The notes under the pieces were generated by a model. The model saw only the letters and a list, made by a program, of their open reading frames with translations, did not search any database and was not told the origin of the DNA. A stretch of DNA of 64,000 bases from CAXNKG01 sp964202965. GTDB lineage: Bacteria > Acidobacteriota > Vicinamibacteria > Vicinamibacterales > UBA2999. The stretch spans positions 29,566-93,565 of the forward strand of contig CAXNKG010000007.1 of NCBI GenBank assembly GCA_964202965.1, given 5' to 3'. Positions 8,479 through 16,549 of this stretch are shown here, one piece after another (within the stretch, counting starts at the first letter, position 1; every line of letters begins with the position of its first letter). The position numbers and the translations under genes are program-made.

Positions 8479-8894
8479 GGCGCCGCAAAGATATCGGCGG
8501 CGATCCAGACCGCGGGCACCGATCCGGTGTTCTCGGCCCAGTGGGTCGTCGCCCTGCCCTCGCCGGCGCCCTGGCCCGGATTGATGACGACCGGCGGCTT
8601 GCCTTCGGGGTAATACGTCATCTGGCCCTGGAGCAGATAGGTGACCGCCGGGCGATCGACGTGGTTGTGCAGGGCAAGCGCGCCGCCGGGCTGCAGGGTG
8701 ATGCGGCGCAGCCGCAGCGCAAACTTCTCCGCCCCCGGGACTTCTCCCGCCAGCTTCATCGTTCCAAACAGTTCCTGGCTCTGCCCGGCGTTCTCCGGCG
8801 GGGGAGACTGACGGCGCTGGCCGGCGGCGTAGCCGCCCATGAACACGATCACGAGAGTCGCCGTGGCAACGGCAAGCATGCGGACATTGGGCAT
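8475..8894 (-). CDS. Cupin domain protein with N-terminal membrane anchor or signal
   Basis: 139 residues. An N-terminal hydrophobic helix (about residues 7-24) is followed by a cupin barrel with HNHVDRPAVTYLLQG (motif 1, with metal-binding His residues) and a second motif ending in HWAENTG. AGGAGG precedes the ATG on the minus strand. Its stop codon overlaps the stop of the VOC gene in the palindrome CTAG (8475-8478). It is probably a periplasmic small-molecule-binding or enzymatic cupin; no substrate is suggested. Confidence 0.78.
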   Translation of the reverse strand: MPNVRMLAVATATLVIVFMGGYAAGQRRQSPPPENAGQSQELFGTMKLAGEVPGAEKFALRLRRITLQPGGALALHNHVDRPAVTYLLQGQMTYYPEGKPPVVINPGQGAGEGRATTHWAENTGSVPAVWIAADIFAAP

Positions 8895-8919
8895 CGTGGC
8901 CTCCTAAGGTGGCGACGAT

Positions 8920-8925
8920 TATGAT
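8920..8925 (+). promoter_or_regulatory. -10-like box TATGAT, six bases before the GTG of the next gene
   Basis: TATGAT at 8920-8925 lies six bases before the GTG at 8932. If used, transcription would start at or next to the start codon and give a leaderless mRNA. No good -35 is visible. Confidence 0.4.
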
Positions 8926-8931
8926 GGGATT

Positions 8932-9327
8932 GTGGCGCGCATCCTAGCCTGTTTCGTGGCGGCCGTCGTGGCGGTGTCGGCGCCGCTCACCGCGCCTCTT
9001 TCCGCGCACCACTGGTTCAACGCCGACTACGACGCGTCCCATACCTTCACGATGACCGGGGTCGTCACCCGGTTCGAGTGGAAGAATCCGCACGCGCTCT
9101 TCTACATGGGCGTCGCCGACGGGCGCGGCGGCACGACGACCTGGCTGATGGAGATGGGCAGCCCGAACAGCCTGACGCGTGCCGGCTGGTCGAGGAGCGC
9201 GCTCCGGGTGGGGGAGACGGTCACGGTGGAAGGTCTCGCGTCGCGCGGCGGCGAGCCGATGGGGTACCCGCTCGCGGTGGTCACGGAGGCCGGACGCCGT
9301 CTTGTGGCGGCACCCCGTCCGCAGTGA
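8932..9327 (+). CDS. Secreted DUF6152-type protein
   Basis: 131 residues from GTG. The signal peptide is followed by S-A-H-H-W at the mature start. The T-x-T-G-V-V-T-R-F-E-W-K-N-P-H-A core matches the small family often labelled DUF6152, which usually starts AHHSF and has E-W-x-N-P-H. Related proteins lie at 23582-23980 and 27794-28198. No ribosome site is evident, which fits the leaderless start. A small periplasmic OB-like or lipocalin-like fold is possible; function unknown. It is convergent with the MATE gene, whose stop lies three bases away. Confidence 0.7.
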   Translation: MARILACFVAAVVAVSAPLTAPLSAHHWFNADYDASHTFTMTGVVTRFEWKNPHALFYMGVADGRGGTTTWLMEMGSPNSLTRAGWSRSALRVGETVTVEGLASRGGEPMGYPLAVVTEAGRRLVAAPRPQ

Positions 9328-9330
9328 GCG

Positions 9331-10674
9331 CTACGCGCTGAGTCCGCCCGACGCCGACATCTGCCGCGCGCGGCGCATCCACACCAGCGTCAGCGTGACC
9401 GCCACGAAGGTCAGGCCGATCGACAGGCCAATCCAGAGTCCGCGTACGCCCCAGCCGGCGACAAAGCAGAGCAGGTAGCCGGTCGGCAATCCCAGTACCC
9501 AGTGACCGATGATGTTCATCACCATCGGCAGACGCGTGTCCCCGACGCCCCTCAGGACGCCGGTGGCGACCGCCTGCGCGCCGTCCACCAGCTGAAAGGC
9601 CGCCGCGATCACGAGCAGGCCGCTGCCAATCGCAATGACGTGCGGGTCGCTGCTGAAGGCACGGAGCATCGGCTCGCGCCAGAGGAGGAACGCGACGCCC
9701 ATCAGCGCCGTCACCGCCGCGCCGGTGGCGAGGGCGGTCCATCCCGCGCGGACCGTGCGCAGCGGATCGCGTGCGCCGACGGCGTGGCCGACGCGGACCG
9801 CGGCGGACGAGGCCAGGCCGAGCGGCACCATGAACGCCAGGCTGGCGAGGTTCAGCGAAATCTGGTGCGCCGCCGAGGCGGCTGGATCGAGCCGTCCTGC
9901 GAGAGTCGTCGATGCGGCGAACACGCCGACTTCAAGCGCAATCTGGGACGCGGCCGGCAATCCGAGCCGGACCAGGCGCGTCATGCGCGCGGCGTCGAGC
10001 GCCAGCGGCACGTGCGGGTGCTCGGCGCCCCGGCGGTGGTGGACGCGCGCGATGGCGATCACGAGGAACGCCGCCATGTACACGCGCGCCAGCACCGTCG
10101 CCCAGGCGGCGCCTTCGACGCCGAGGGCCGGCAGGCCGAGATTGCCGTAGATCAGCACCCAGTTGCCGGCCGCGTTCACGAGATTCGCGGAGACGAGCGC
10201 CACCATGATCGGTCGCACGATATGCAGGCCCTGCAGGTACCGCCGGAACGAGGCGTAGAGGAGCAGGGGCAGGGTACCGGTGATGGTGATCCGCAGGTAT
10301 GGCGCCGCAAGTGCCCGGATGTCTGGGTGCAGGCCCCACCAGTCGATGGTCAGGTAGAGCCCCCACGTGATCGCCATGATCGCCGGCGTCACGACCAGCG
10401 CCAGTGCCACGCCGTGATGCAGCCAGCGGACGCACTCGTCAACGCGCTTCGCGCCGTAGGCCTGCGACACGAGCGCGTCGAGGCCGAGCATCAGCCCCAT
10501 GCCGAAAATGGCAATCGCGAAGAACAGGCTGCTGCCGACGCCGGCGGCGCTGATGGCCGCCGGCCCCAGCGGGCCGACCATGAGCGTGTCGACGATGCCC
10601 ATGCCCATCCAGCCGATCTCCGCCAGGACGATCGGTCCCGCGATTTTCAGGAGCGGCTTGAACTCAGAGAGCAC
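9331..10674 (-). CDS. MATE family efflux transporter
   Basis: 447 residues from GTG, with about 12 hydrophobic helices in two similar halves. The MATE pattern is present: PIVLAEIGWMGMGIVDTLMVG near the start, and V-S-Q-A-Y-G-A-K in the first half, the well-known Q-A-x-G-A region. It should export cationic drugs or metabolites in exchange for Na+ or H+ across the inner membrane. It overlaps the 3' end of the upstream cupin gene by 11 bases, so the two are co-transcribed. The substrate is unknown. Confidence 0.88.
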   Translation of the reverse strand: MLSEFKPLLKIAGPIVLAEIGWMGMGIVDTLMVGPLGPAAISAAGVGSSLFFAIAIFGMGLMLGLDALVSQAYGAKRVDECVRWLHHGVALALVVTPAIMAITWGLYLTIDWWGLHPDIRALAAPYLRITITGTLPLLLYASFRRYLQGLHIVRPIMVALVSANLVNAAGNWVLIYGNLGLPALGVEGAAWATVLARVYMAAFLVIAIARVHHRRGAEHPHVPLALDAARMTRLVRLGLPAASQIALEVGVFAASTTLAGRLDPAASAAHQISLNLASLAFMVPLGLASSAAVRVGHAVGARDPLRTVRAGWTALATGAAVTALMGVAFLLWREPMLRAFSSDPHVIAIGSGLLVIAAAFQLVDGAQAVATGVLRGVGDTRLPMVMNIIGHWVLGLPTGYLLCFVAGWGVRGLWIGLSIGLTFVAVTLTLVWMRRARQMSASGGLSA

Positions 10675-11056
10675 GGATGAAGGTGTCTGGCGTGCCGTCG
10701 GCCGGATTCACGAACGTGATGTCGCGCGGGTCGCGGCGCGGCGTGTCGATGGCCAGGAACACGAGGGGCGCCTCGAGAATCGCGATGCCGTGCACCGTCT
10801 GCTTCTTGAAGTGGATGAGCTGGCCCGCTGCCGCTTCGAACGGTGCGCCGTCGCCGATGAAAAAACTCGCGCGGCCCCTGATCACCGTCAGGAACTCGTC
10901 GCACGTGGAGTGGTAATGCGCCGGCACGGCCGTGTAGACGCGAAACAGCCGGCAGCTGGCGGCGTGGTCGTCGGCCAGCCTCACGTCCACGAGCATCGTC
11001 TGTGCCGCAGCGGGAAACGCGTCCGCGAGCGTGCTGAGATCGAACACGTGATCCAT
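10664..11056 (-). CDS. Cupin domain protein
   Basis: 130 residues from the ATG at 11056. A single cupin barrel: VPAHYHSTCDEFLTVIRG is motif 1 with the His-x-His-x(4)-Glu metal pattern, and HGIAIL supplies the late histidine. No signal peptide, so it is cytoplasmic. It is divergent from the HD-domain gene (45-base gap) and overlaps the MATE gene downstream. Small single-cupin proteins of this type may be isomerases, lyases or sensors; no specific role can be given. Confidence 0.78.
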   Translation of the reverse strand: MDHVFDLSTLADAFPAAAQTMLVDVRLADDHAASCRLFRVYTAVPAHYHSTCDEFLTVIRGRASFFIGDGAPFEAAAGQLIHFKKQTVHGIAILEAPLVFLAIDTPRRDPRDITFVNPADGTPDTFIRAL

Positions 11057-11088
11057 GCGGCCACTGTACCGCGACTCCAGCCCGCTCA

Positions 11089-11094
11089 TATAAT
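11089..11094 (+). promoter_or_regulatory. -10 box TATAAT, seven bases before the HD-protein start
   Basis: A perfect TATAAT at 11089-11094 ends seven bases before the ATG at 11102, so the transcript would begin at about the start codon. No ribosome site lies upstream of the ATG. The -35 region is poor. Confidence 0.55.
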
Positions 11095-11101
11095 CGACGC
11101 G

Positions 11102-11695
11102 ATGGCAGACGATCGGCTCTCTCGGCAGATCGCGTTTCTTGTTGAAGCGGACAAGCTCAAGGCCGTGCTGCGCCGGACAGCGCTGATCGACGGATCGCGC
11201 CGGGAGAACTCGGCGGAGCACTCGTGGCACCTGGCGCTGGCCGCGGTCGTGCTGGCGGAATACGCGCCGGCACCGGTCAATCTGGTTCGCGTGCTGGAGA
11301 TGCTGGCGGTGCACGATCTCGTGGAGATCGACGCCGGAGATACGTTCGCGTACGACACCCAGAACGCCGCCACCAAAGCCGATCGCGAGCACATGGCCGC
11401 CGAACGGATCTTCGCGATGCTTCCGCCGGATCAGGCCGGGCGGTTGCGGGCCTGCTGGGAGGAGTTCGAGGAGCAGGAGACCGCCGAGGCGAAGTTCGCC
11501 AACGCGATGGATCGGATCCAGCCGCTGCTGCAGAACGCGTTCTCCGGCGGGGGCAGCTGGTGCAACCAGAACCTGTCGCGCGCGCAGGTGCTCGCGCGTA
11601 TGGCGCCGATTCAGGGTGCGATACCGGCCGTCTGGCCGATGATTGTGGATACGATTGAGTCCTTCTGCGCATCGGGCGTGTTGAAGGGCTCATGA
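11102..11695 (+). CDS. HD domain phosphohydrolase (YfbR/HDDC2-like)
   Basis: 197 residues. The conserved metal-binding HD pattern is E-H-S-W-H (His about residue 40), then AVHDLVEIDAGD (His-Asp at about 71-72) and a later aspartate in F-A-N-A-M-D. This arrangement is that of the YfbR/HDDC2 group of 5'-deoxynucleotidases. Predicted role: dephosphorylation of (deoxy)nucleoside monophosphates in the cytoplasm. Its last bases ATGA could also start the glutathione peroxidase frame, so the two genes are tightly linked. A TATAAT box just before the ATG suggests a leaderless transcript. Confidence 0.82.
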   Translation: MADDRLSRQIAFLVEADKLKAVLRRTALIDGSRRENSAEHSWHLALAAVVLAEYAPAPVNLVRVLEMLAVHDLVEIDAGDTFAYDTQNAATKADREHMAAERIFAMLPPDQAGRLRACWEEFEEQETAEAKFANAMDRIQPLLQNAFSGGGSWCNQNLSRAQVLARMAPIQGAIPAVWPMIVDTIESFCASGVLKGS

Positions 11696-11706
11696 GGAGG
11701 CGGACG

Positions 11707-12285
11707 ATGTGTGACGCTCGAACCGTGTTGACGGGATTGCTCGTGTGCGCCGTGGTCGCAAGCGCCATCGGAGGCGCCGTCGGAAACGCCGCCGCGCAGC
11801 ACACATCGTTGTACGACCTGCCTGCGCGGGCGCTCGACGGCACGCCCGCCAGCCTCGCGCAATATCGGGGCACCGTCAGTGTGGTCGTCAACGTGGCGAG
11901 CTTCTGCGGTTACACGCCGCAGTACGCGGGGTTGGAAAAGCTCTACCGGGAGATGAAGGGGAAGGGCGTCAACGTCCTCGGCTTTCCGAGCAACGACTTC
12001 GGCGAGCAGGAGCCGGGCACGGCGCAGGAGATCGCGACGTTCTGCCGGACGAATTACGACGTCACCTTTCCGCTGTTCGAAAAGGTCGTCACGCGCAGCG
12101 GCGCGGGACAGTCTCCTGTGTACGCGTTCCTTGGACGATCCGGCAACCTGCCGGCGTGGAACTTCAGCAAATACGTGCTCGGCCGAGACGGGAAGGTCGT
12201 CGCGTTCTTTCCAAGCGACGTGACGCCGGAAGACCCGCGGCTCCGTGCGGCGATCGCGAAGGCGCTAGCGAACCGCGCGAAATAG
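11707..12285 (+). CDS. Exported glutathione peroxidase family protein
   Basis: 192 residues from the ATG at 11707, which has AGGAGG six bases upstream; an ATG at 11692 is also in frame and would overlap the HD gene by four bases. A signal peptide (about 30 residues) precedes the thioredoxin-like fold. Active-site features are NVASFCGYTPQY (peroxidatic Cys67), GFPSNDFGEQEPG, and WNFSKY, which supplies the Trp-Asn of the catalytic tetrad. The usual NVASKCG has Phe for Lys here. It has Cys, not selenocysteine. It should reduce hydrogen or lipid peroxides, probably with thioredoxin-like donors, in the periplasm. Its 3' end overlaps the convergent ABM gene by 21 bases. Confidence 0.85.
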   Translation: MCDARTVLTGLLVCAVVASAIGGAVGNAAAQHTSLYDLPARALDGTPASLAQYRGTVSVVVNVASFCGYTPQYAGLEKLYREMKGKGVNVLGFPSNDFGEQEPGTAQEIATFCRTNYDVTFPLFEKVVTRSGAGQSPVYAFLGRSGNLPAWNFSKYVLGRDGKVVAFFPSDVTPEDPRLRAAIAKALANRAK

Positions 12286-13008
12286 GCGCTCGTCGTAGAG
12301 ACCGGCGTCGGGCGAGAGTTGCTGCAGTACCTCGCGCAGTGTCTTCGTGTGGGCGGCCGCGACGTGCGCCTCGTAGGCGCGCTGATCCCTCCAGCTTTCC
12401 ACGAACGTAAAGTGGTTCATCCGCACGCCCTGCAGGACATCGAACCGCAGGTTGCCGGTCTCCTTGCGGCTGGCCATCGCCTGGCCCTGCATCATCTCGC
12501 GCGCCTTCGGGACGCCTGCCGGGACGACATCGACATGCGTCACGACGGTCACCGTCCCGTCGGCCGCCGCGCCAGCCGGCTCTCGCGTGAGACCGGTATG
12601 CGACCGCTCGTCGTACGGACTGACGCGGAGCGGCGTCAGCTTCTCGCGGAACTGGGTGACGTGCGCCGCGCCCCGATGCGCCTTCCACGAGGCGTCGTCA
12701 TTCCACTCTTCGGTGATGACGAAATGTCCCGGGAGCCCGACGCGCTGCAGGACCTCGACCTTGGTGTTGCCCGCGGCCTTTCGCGCCGCGTCGCGATACC
12801 CGCGCAGGAGCGGCACGGCCTGTGCGTCTGCAGACGGCGCCACTTCGATGTAGCTGACGATGACCCGCGGACCCTCGGGGACAGATGGTGCTTGGGGTGC
12901 TTGGGGTGCTTGAGGTGCTTGAGGTGCTTGAGGTGCCGCGCCCTCGCCGAATGCGGTGTGGCTCAGCGACAGGACGATCAGTGTGCAGACGAACGTGGCG
13001 TGACGCAT
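12265..13008 (-). CDS. Secreted protein with two antibiotic-biosynthesis-monooxygenase (ABM) domains
   Basis: 247 residues from the ATG at 13008, which is preceded by GGGAGG. After the signal peptide comes a Pro-Gln-Ala repeat linker (five nine-base units), then two ferredoxin-like ABM domains. Domain 1 runs from VIVSYIEVAP to about residue 135, with ITEEWNDDASWKAHRGAAH. Domain 2 starts at VTVVTHVDVVP, with FVESWRDQRAYEAHVAAAH. The E-x-W-x(5)-A/Y-x-x-H signature is clear in both. Related domains act as monooxygenases, heme oxygenases or isomerases; whether this one is catalytic is not known. Export of a double-ABM protein is uncommon. Confidence 0.78.
   Translation of the reverse strand: MRHATFVCTLIVLSLSHTAFGEGAAPQAPQAPQAPQAPQAPSVPEGPRVIVSYIEVAPSADAQAVPLLRGYRDAARKAAGNTKVEVLQRVGLPGHFVITEEWNDDASWKAHRGAAHVTQFREKLTPLRVSPYDERSHTGLTREPAGAAADGTVTVVTHVDVVPAGVPKAREMMQGQAMASRKETGNLRFDVLQGVRMNHFTFVESWRDQRAYEAHVAAAHTKTLREVLQQLSPDAGLYDERLFRAVR
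12892..12936. repeat. Nine-base tandem repeat inside the ABM-protein gene
   Basis: Five copies of TTG(G/A)GGTGC in a row: two with GGGG, then three with GAGG. They encode the PQA-type linker after the signal peptide. Copy number could vary by slippage without changing the frame. Confidence 0.9.
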
Positions 13009-13141
13009 GGTGTGCCTCCCGGCGACCGCAATAATACGATGGAGACAGGGCGCCGACCTGACGTTCTTTCCGCGGCCCGCATGGCGTCCCTGTTCGTGCC
13101 GGGCCCTGCCGTGGCGTCCGCGCCCGCCGCCGATAGCCATC

Positions 13142-13147
13142 TATAAT
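13142..13147 (+). promoter_or_regulatory. -10 box TATAAT for the 13164 gene
   Basis: TATAAT at 13142-13147 lies 16 bases before the ATG at 13164 and would give a leader of only about ten bases. Confidence 0.45.
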
Positions 13148-13163
13148 CGCGACGATTCAGGCG

Positions 13164-14261
13164 ATGCGGAAGAACTGGCTGAAACTCCTGATATTCGGCG
13201 CGGTCGTCGTCATGTCCGCGGGTCTGGCGGCGCAGCGGCCGGCCGTCTGGAGCGCCGACGCGCTCGATGCCGAAGCGCGGGGGCTCTCGCGGCTGCACAG
13301 CTTGCTCGTCAGCCGGCGCGGCGAACTCGTCTTCGAGCGCTACTACAACGGCATCCGCCGCGAACGTCCCGCCAACATCAAGTCGGCGTCGAAGAGTGTC
13401 ATCTCCGCGCTCGTCGGCATTGCCGTCGAGCGGAAGCTGATTCCCTCGGTCACCACGCCGATCGTCACGTACTTCCCTGAACTCGCCCAGGATCCGGACA
13501 AGCGCAAGCGCGAGATTACCGTCGAGCATCTCCTCACCATGCGTCCCGGTCTCGAGGGGACGAGCAATCGCAATTACGGCGCATGGGTTACGAGCAGGAA
13601 CTGGGTCCGGCATGCCCTGGCGCGGCCAATGTTCGCGGCGCCCGGCGAGGAAATGGAATACAGCACCGGCAACACCCACCTGCTCTCCGCGATCGTCACC
13701 AAGGCCACCGGGACGAGCACGTTGGCCTTCGCTAACGAGGCGCTGGCCAAGCCCCTCGGCTTTGCGCTGCCGCCGTGGCCCCGCGATCCGCAGGGGATCT
13801 ATTTCGGCGGCAACGACATGCTCATGACGCCGCGGCAGATGGTCGCCTTCGGCGAGCTCTACCTGAATCGCGGCCGCTGGCCGTACGTCGGGGTGCCGCG
13901 CACGGCTCCGACCGAACAGGTCCTGCCGGCGTCATGGGTCGAGCGCTCCTGCGACGGCCGCGCCCGGAACCGCCGCCCGGGAGGTCCTGGTTTCAATGGC
14001 AACGTCGACGATCCCCTGCGCGATCGGGAATACGGCTTCGGCTGGTGGGTCCACGAGATTCGCGGCTACGACACCTGCTTCGCGTGGGGCTACGGCGGAC
14101 AGTACATCTTCGTGGTGCCCCAGCTCGATCTGGTGATCGTGACGACCTCATCGCCCGACGTCAGCGAAGAGCGCCGCGGGCATCGCGCCGCGCTCTTCGA
14201 CGTCCTTGATACGTATGTCGTCGCCCCGCTGGCCAGTGAAATGGGGTCAGACCCCAATTAA
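13164..14261 (+). CDS. Exported serine hydrolase, class C beta-lactamase family
   Basis: 365 residues with an N-terminal signal or anchor (MRKNWLKLLIFGAVVVMSAG). The serine beta-lactamase fold motifs are S-A-S-K (Ser about 74, Lys about 77) and Y-S-T-G-N (Tyr about 166), with GWWVHEIRG and WGYGGQYIFV near the end, where the third motif is usually H/W-x-G. These suit esterases or D-amino-peptidases of PF00144. The last residues MGSDPN are encoded by a GGGGTCAGACCCC repeat, so the native C-terminus was probably replaced when that sequence arrived. Confidence 0.85.
   Translation: MRKNWLKLLIFGAVVVMSAGLAAQRPAVWSADALDAEARGLSRLHSLLVSRRGELVFERYYNGIRRERPANIKSASKSVISALVGIAVERKLIPSVTTPIVTYFPELAQDPDKRKREITVEHLLTMRPGLEGTSNRNYGAWVTSRNWVRHALARPMFAAPGEEMEYSTGNTHLLSAIVTKATGTSTLAFANEALAKPLGFALPPWPRDPQGIYFGGNDMLMTPRQMVAFGELYLNRGRWPYVGVPRTAPTEQVLPASWVERSCDGRARNRRPGGPGFNGNVDDPLRDREYGFGWWVHEIRGYDTCFAWGYGGQYIFVVPQLDLVIVTTSSPDVSEERRGHRAALFDVLDTYVVAPLASEMGSDPN
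14243..14255. repeat. GGGGTCAGACCCC palindromic repeat overlapping the 3' end of the hydrolase gene
   Basis: A 13-base imperfect palindrome (six-base arms around a central A), followed by AATTAATT. The stop codon of the 13164-14261 gene lies in the AATTAATT part. Related 12-13-base cores are at 16535-16547, 35659-35671 and 35732-35743. Confidence 0.75.
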
Positions 14262-14336
14262 TTGGCGTGGGGTTTTGACTGGATCCCGCACTCCAGTTTC
14301 TGCGCGGGTTTAACGGATCGATCGGTTCTTTCGGCG

Positions 14337-14366
14337 TTGACCCCCCGCCCCTCCAGATAGTACAAA
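14337..14366 (+). promoter_or_regulatory. Candidate promoter for malate synthase
   Basis: TTGACC at 14337-14342 and TACAAA at 14361-14366 are separated by 18 bases and match the sigma-70 consensus at 5/6 and 4/6. The leader would be about 55 bases. GGAGG at 14414-14418 lies eight bases before the GTG at 14427. Nothing else is visible in the 165-base gap apart from the palindromic repeat at its left end. Confidence 0.45.
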
Positions 14367-14426
14367 GAGCGGCCCTTCTCGCCCGTCCCGCGCCTAGTCG
14401 AGGGGGAACTTCTGGAGGCTTACCTG

Positions 14427-16520
14427 GTGGCGACCCTGCACATCCGTCCCGACATTCGCGAACAATATTCAACGCTTTTCGGCACACGAACCGTCAACGG
14501 CCGCACGGTCGACGTCGAGAGACTGATCGCCGACATGTCGGCGCCGGTGCGCGACGAGCTGCGCCGGTTGCTGGCCGAGCGGCACGTCTATCAGCGGCGT
14601 GTGGGCAACAAGACCGCGCGCTACGCGTTTCTGGCCGCGAACGAGGAGGTGTCCGACGCGGATGGCAGCTCGACCACCGTCGGCCGGGTCCGGCAGGGGA
14701 TGCTCGACGGTTTTTTCGGTCGCAAGACCGCCGACGCGTGGCGGCTGAATCCGACCGTACCTATTCCGGCCGATACGATGCGCCCGGGCCTGGAAGGGAC
14801 GGGACCCGCGATCGACCTGGGGATGGCGTTCGGCGCCCTCAACAGCGGCGCCTCGCAGTGGATGTGGGACTGGGAGGACGCGGGCGGCGACTACAAGGAT
14901 CAGCTCTACCGGGCGTGGGTGAATCTGTCCGAGATCCTCGCGCACAGGTGGGACGGCAGGCCGTTCGAACATCCGACCAAGAAACGCAGCTACAGGATCG
15001 AGGCGACGCCCGACAAGTGGCCGACGATCTTCCACCGCGTCCCCGGCCTGCACCTGCGCAACCGCCAGATCACACTCGACGGCGACGCCGTACCGGCGAT
15101 CGTGCCCGCGCTCGTCATTCACGCCGTCACCAACTACGACGCGCAGAAGAAGAACGGGTCCGGGATTTACTACTACGTCCCCAAGATCGAGACCTGGCAG
15201 GAAGCGCGCCTTGTGGCGAAGCTCCTGAAGCAGCTCGAGGCGGCGCTCGGCCTCACGCGCGGCACCCTCAAGATCAAGATGCTGAACGAGCGCGCCGAGT
15301 ACGCGCTGCAGCAGGAAGTGATCATGTGGGTCCTGCGCGAGAATCTCATCGGGCCGAACGTCGGCCGCTGGGACTACATCAACAGCCGCGAGGAAATGTT
15401 CCGCCACGATCCGGCGATGGTCATTCCCGATCCGCCGTCGGTCACGATGACCGAGCCGTCGATGAGCTATTACACGATGCGCAACGCGCTGCTCGCGACG
15501 CTGGCGGGCGGCATGCCGATCGGCGGCATGGCGGCGCAGATGCAGAACCCGAAGGCGCCCGAAAACGACGTCAAGGCGCTTCGGGACATCTGGTTCGATA
15601 AGCTCCGGGAGCGGCTCACCGGCCTCTTCAAGATCAACGGGAAGCTCTACGACACGTATCGACAGAGCTGGGTGGCCACGACCCAGAAGCACTACGTGGA
15701 CGCGGGCCGCGAGTCGCTGACCGTCGACGTGGCCGATCTGCAGAAAGTCGTCGACAAGGTCAACGAGGACGAGCGCACGCGTCTCGAGTTTCTCGGACTC
15801 GTCAAGAACGGCGCGATCACGCCGCTCGAACTGACTGAGGCCGATCTGACCGTCGACAGGCTCTTCTCGGAGGAGGCGCAGACGCGTCTGCTGTCGCGCC
15901 CGCAGGGTCCGACGACCGAGGACGGCCTGCGCTACGCGATGTACATGGCGACCGAGTACATGTACCAGCAGCTGCAGGGAAACAACGCGGCTGCGATCCT
16001 CGACCCGCGCACCGGGCTGCGCTTCATGAACGATTTCGCCACCTACGAGATCTTCTGGCACTTCCTCTATCTGACGGTGTTCCACGGTGCGGCAATCACC
16101 GGGGACGGGAAGATGTCGAAGAAGGGCGACCGCGTGACGCCGGAGCTCTTCGTGAAGCTGATCGACGAGCGCCGCGACACGGTGAAGGAGCTGTTCAAGG
16201 ATTTGGGTGTCACCTACGAGAAGACGAACGCCGAGCTCGTGCTCCAGTTGATGCAGCGCCAGGTTGTCGAGAAGGTTGACGGCAGGCTCGTGCCGCAGAA
16301 GCGATGGATCAAGTACGGGTCGCGCGTGCTGCTGGCCATCATCGAGCAGCCGGAAGCCGACCGTGACGCGATCCTCGACGCGATCTTCAGCGATCGGCAG
16401 GTGACCGCCGACGCGCTCGGCAGGGCCTCCGATCCGGCGGCTCGCGCCCGGATCGAGAAGGCGCTCGACGCGCACGACTATGTGTACGACGTGTTCAAGG
16501 CGCCGGCGCCGGCCGCCTAG
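14427..16520 (+). CDS. Malate synthase
   Basis: 697 residues from GTG. It should condense glyoxylate with acetyl-CoA to malate in the cytoplasm (glyoxylate bypass, or use of C2 acids). Landmarks of the malate synthase TIM barrel are MWDWEDAGG (family D-x-E-D), YYYVPKIETWQEARL, a Glu in KMLNERAEYAL, NVGRWDYIN, and PIGGMAAQM, which corresponds to MGGMAAQ of malate synthase A. The length is between the A form (about 530) and the G form (about 720), and the C-terminal third is divergent. I therefore do not assign aceB or glcB. No isocitrate lyase is in the window. The neighbouring oxalate/formate-type carrier and CoA-transferase suggest a C2 organic-acid context (inference). Confidence 0.85.
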   Translation: MATLHIRPDIREQYSTLFGTRTVNGRTVDVERLIADMSAPVRDELRRLLAERHVYQRRVGNKTARYAFLAANEEVSDADGSSTTVGRVRQGMLDGFFGRKTADAWRLNPTVPIPADTMRPGLEGTGPAIDLGMAFGALNSGASQWMWDWEDAGGDYKDQLYRAWVNLSEILAHRWDGRPFEHPTKKRSYRIEATPDKWPTIFHRVPGLHLRNRQITLDGDAVPAIVPALVIHAVTNYDAQKKNGSGIYYYVPKIETWQEARLVAKLLKQLEAALGLTRGTLKIKMLNERAEYALQQEVIMWVLRENLIGPNVGRWDYINSREEMFRHDPAMVIPDPPSVTMTEPSMSYYTMRNALLATLAGGMPIGGMAAQMQNPKAPENDVKALRDIWFDKLRERLTGLFKINGKLYDTYRQSWVATTQKHYVDAGRESLTVDVADLQKVVDKVNEDERTRLEFLGLVKNGAITPLELTEADLTVDRLFSEEAQTRLLSRPQGPTTEDGLRYAMYMATEYMYQQLQGNNAAAILDPRTGLRFMNDFATYEIFWHFLYLTVFHGAAITGDGKMSKKGDRVTPELFVKLIDERRDTVKELFKDLGVTYEKTNAELVLQLMQRQVVEKVDGRLVPQKRWIKYGSRVLLAIIEQPEADRDAILDAIFSDRQVTADALGRASDPAARARIEKALDAHDYVYDVFKAPAPAA

Positions 16521-16534
16521 TGTGGGTTCTGTGT

Positions 16535-16547
16535 GGGGTCTGACCCC
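16535..16547. repeat. GGGGTCTGACCCC palindromic repeat between convergent genes
   Basis: This is the same 13-base core as at 14243-14255 with the central base as T. It lies between the stop of malate synthase (16520) and the stop of the MFS gene (16550). It could act as a short bidirectional terminator stem, but no T tract follows. Confidence 0.7.
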
Positions 16548-16549
16548 GG

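Noticed and set aside
12892..12936. Possible CRISPR-like array
   Set aside because: Units are nine bases, directly adjacent without spacers, and lie in a coding linker.
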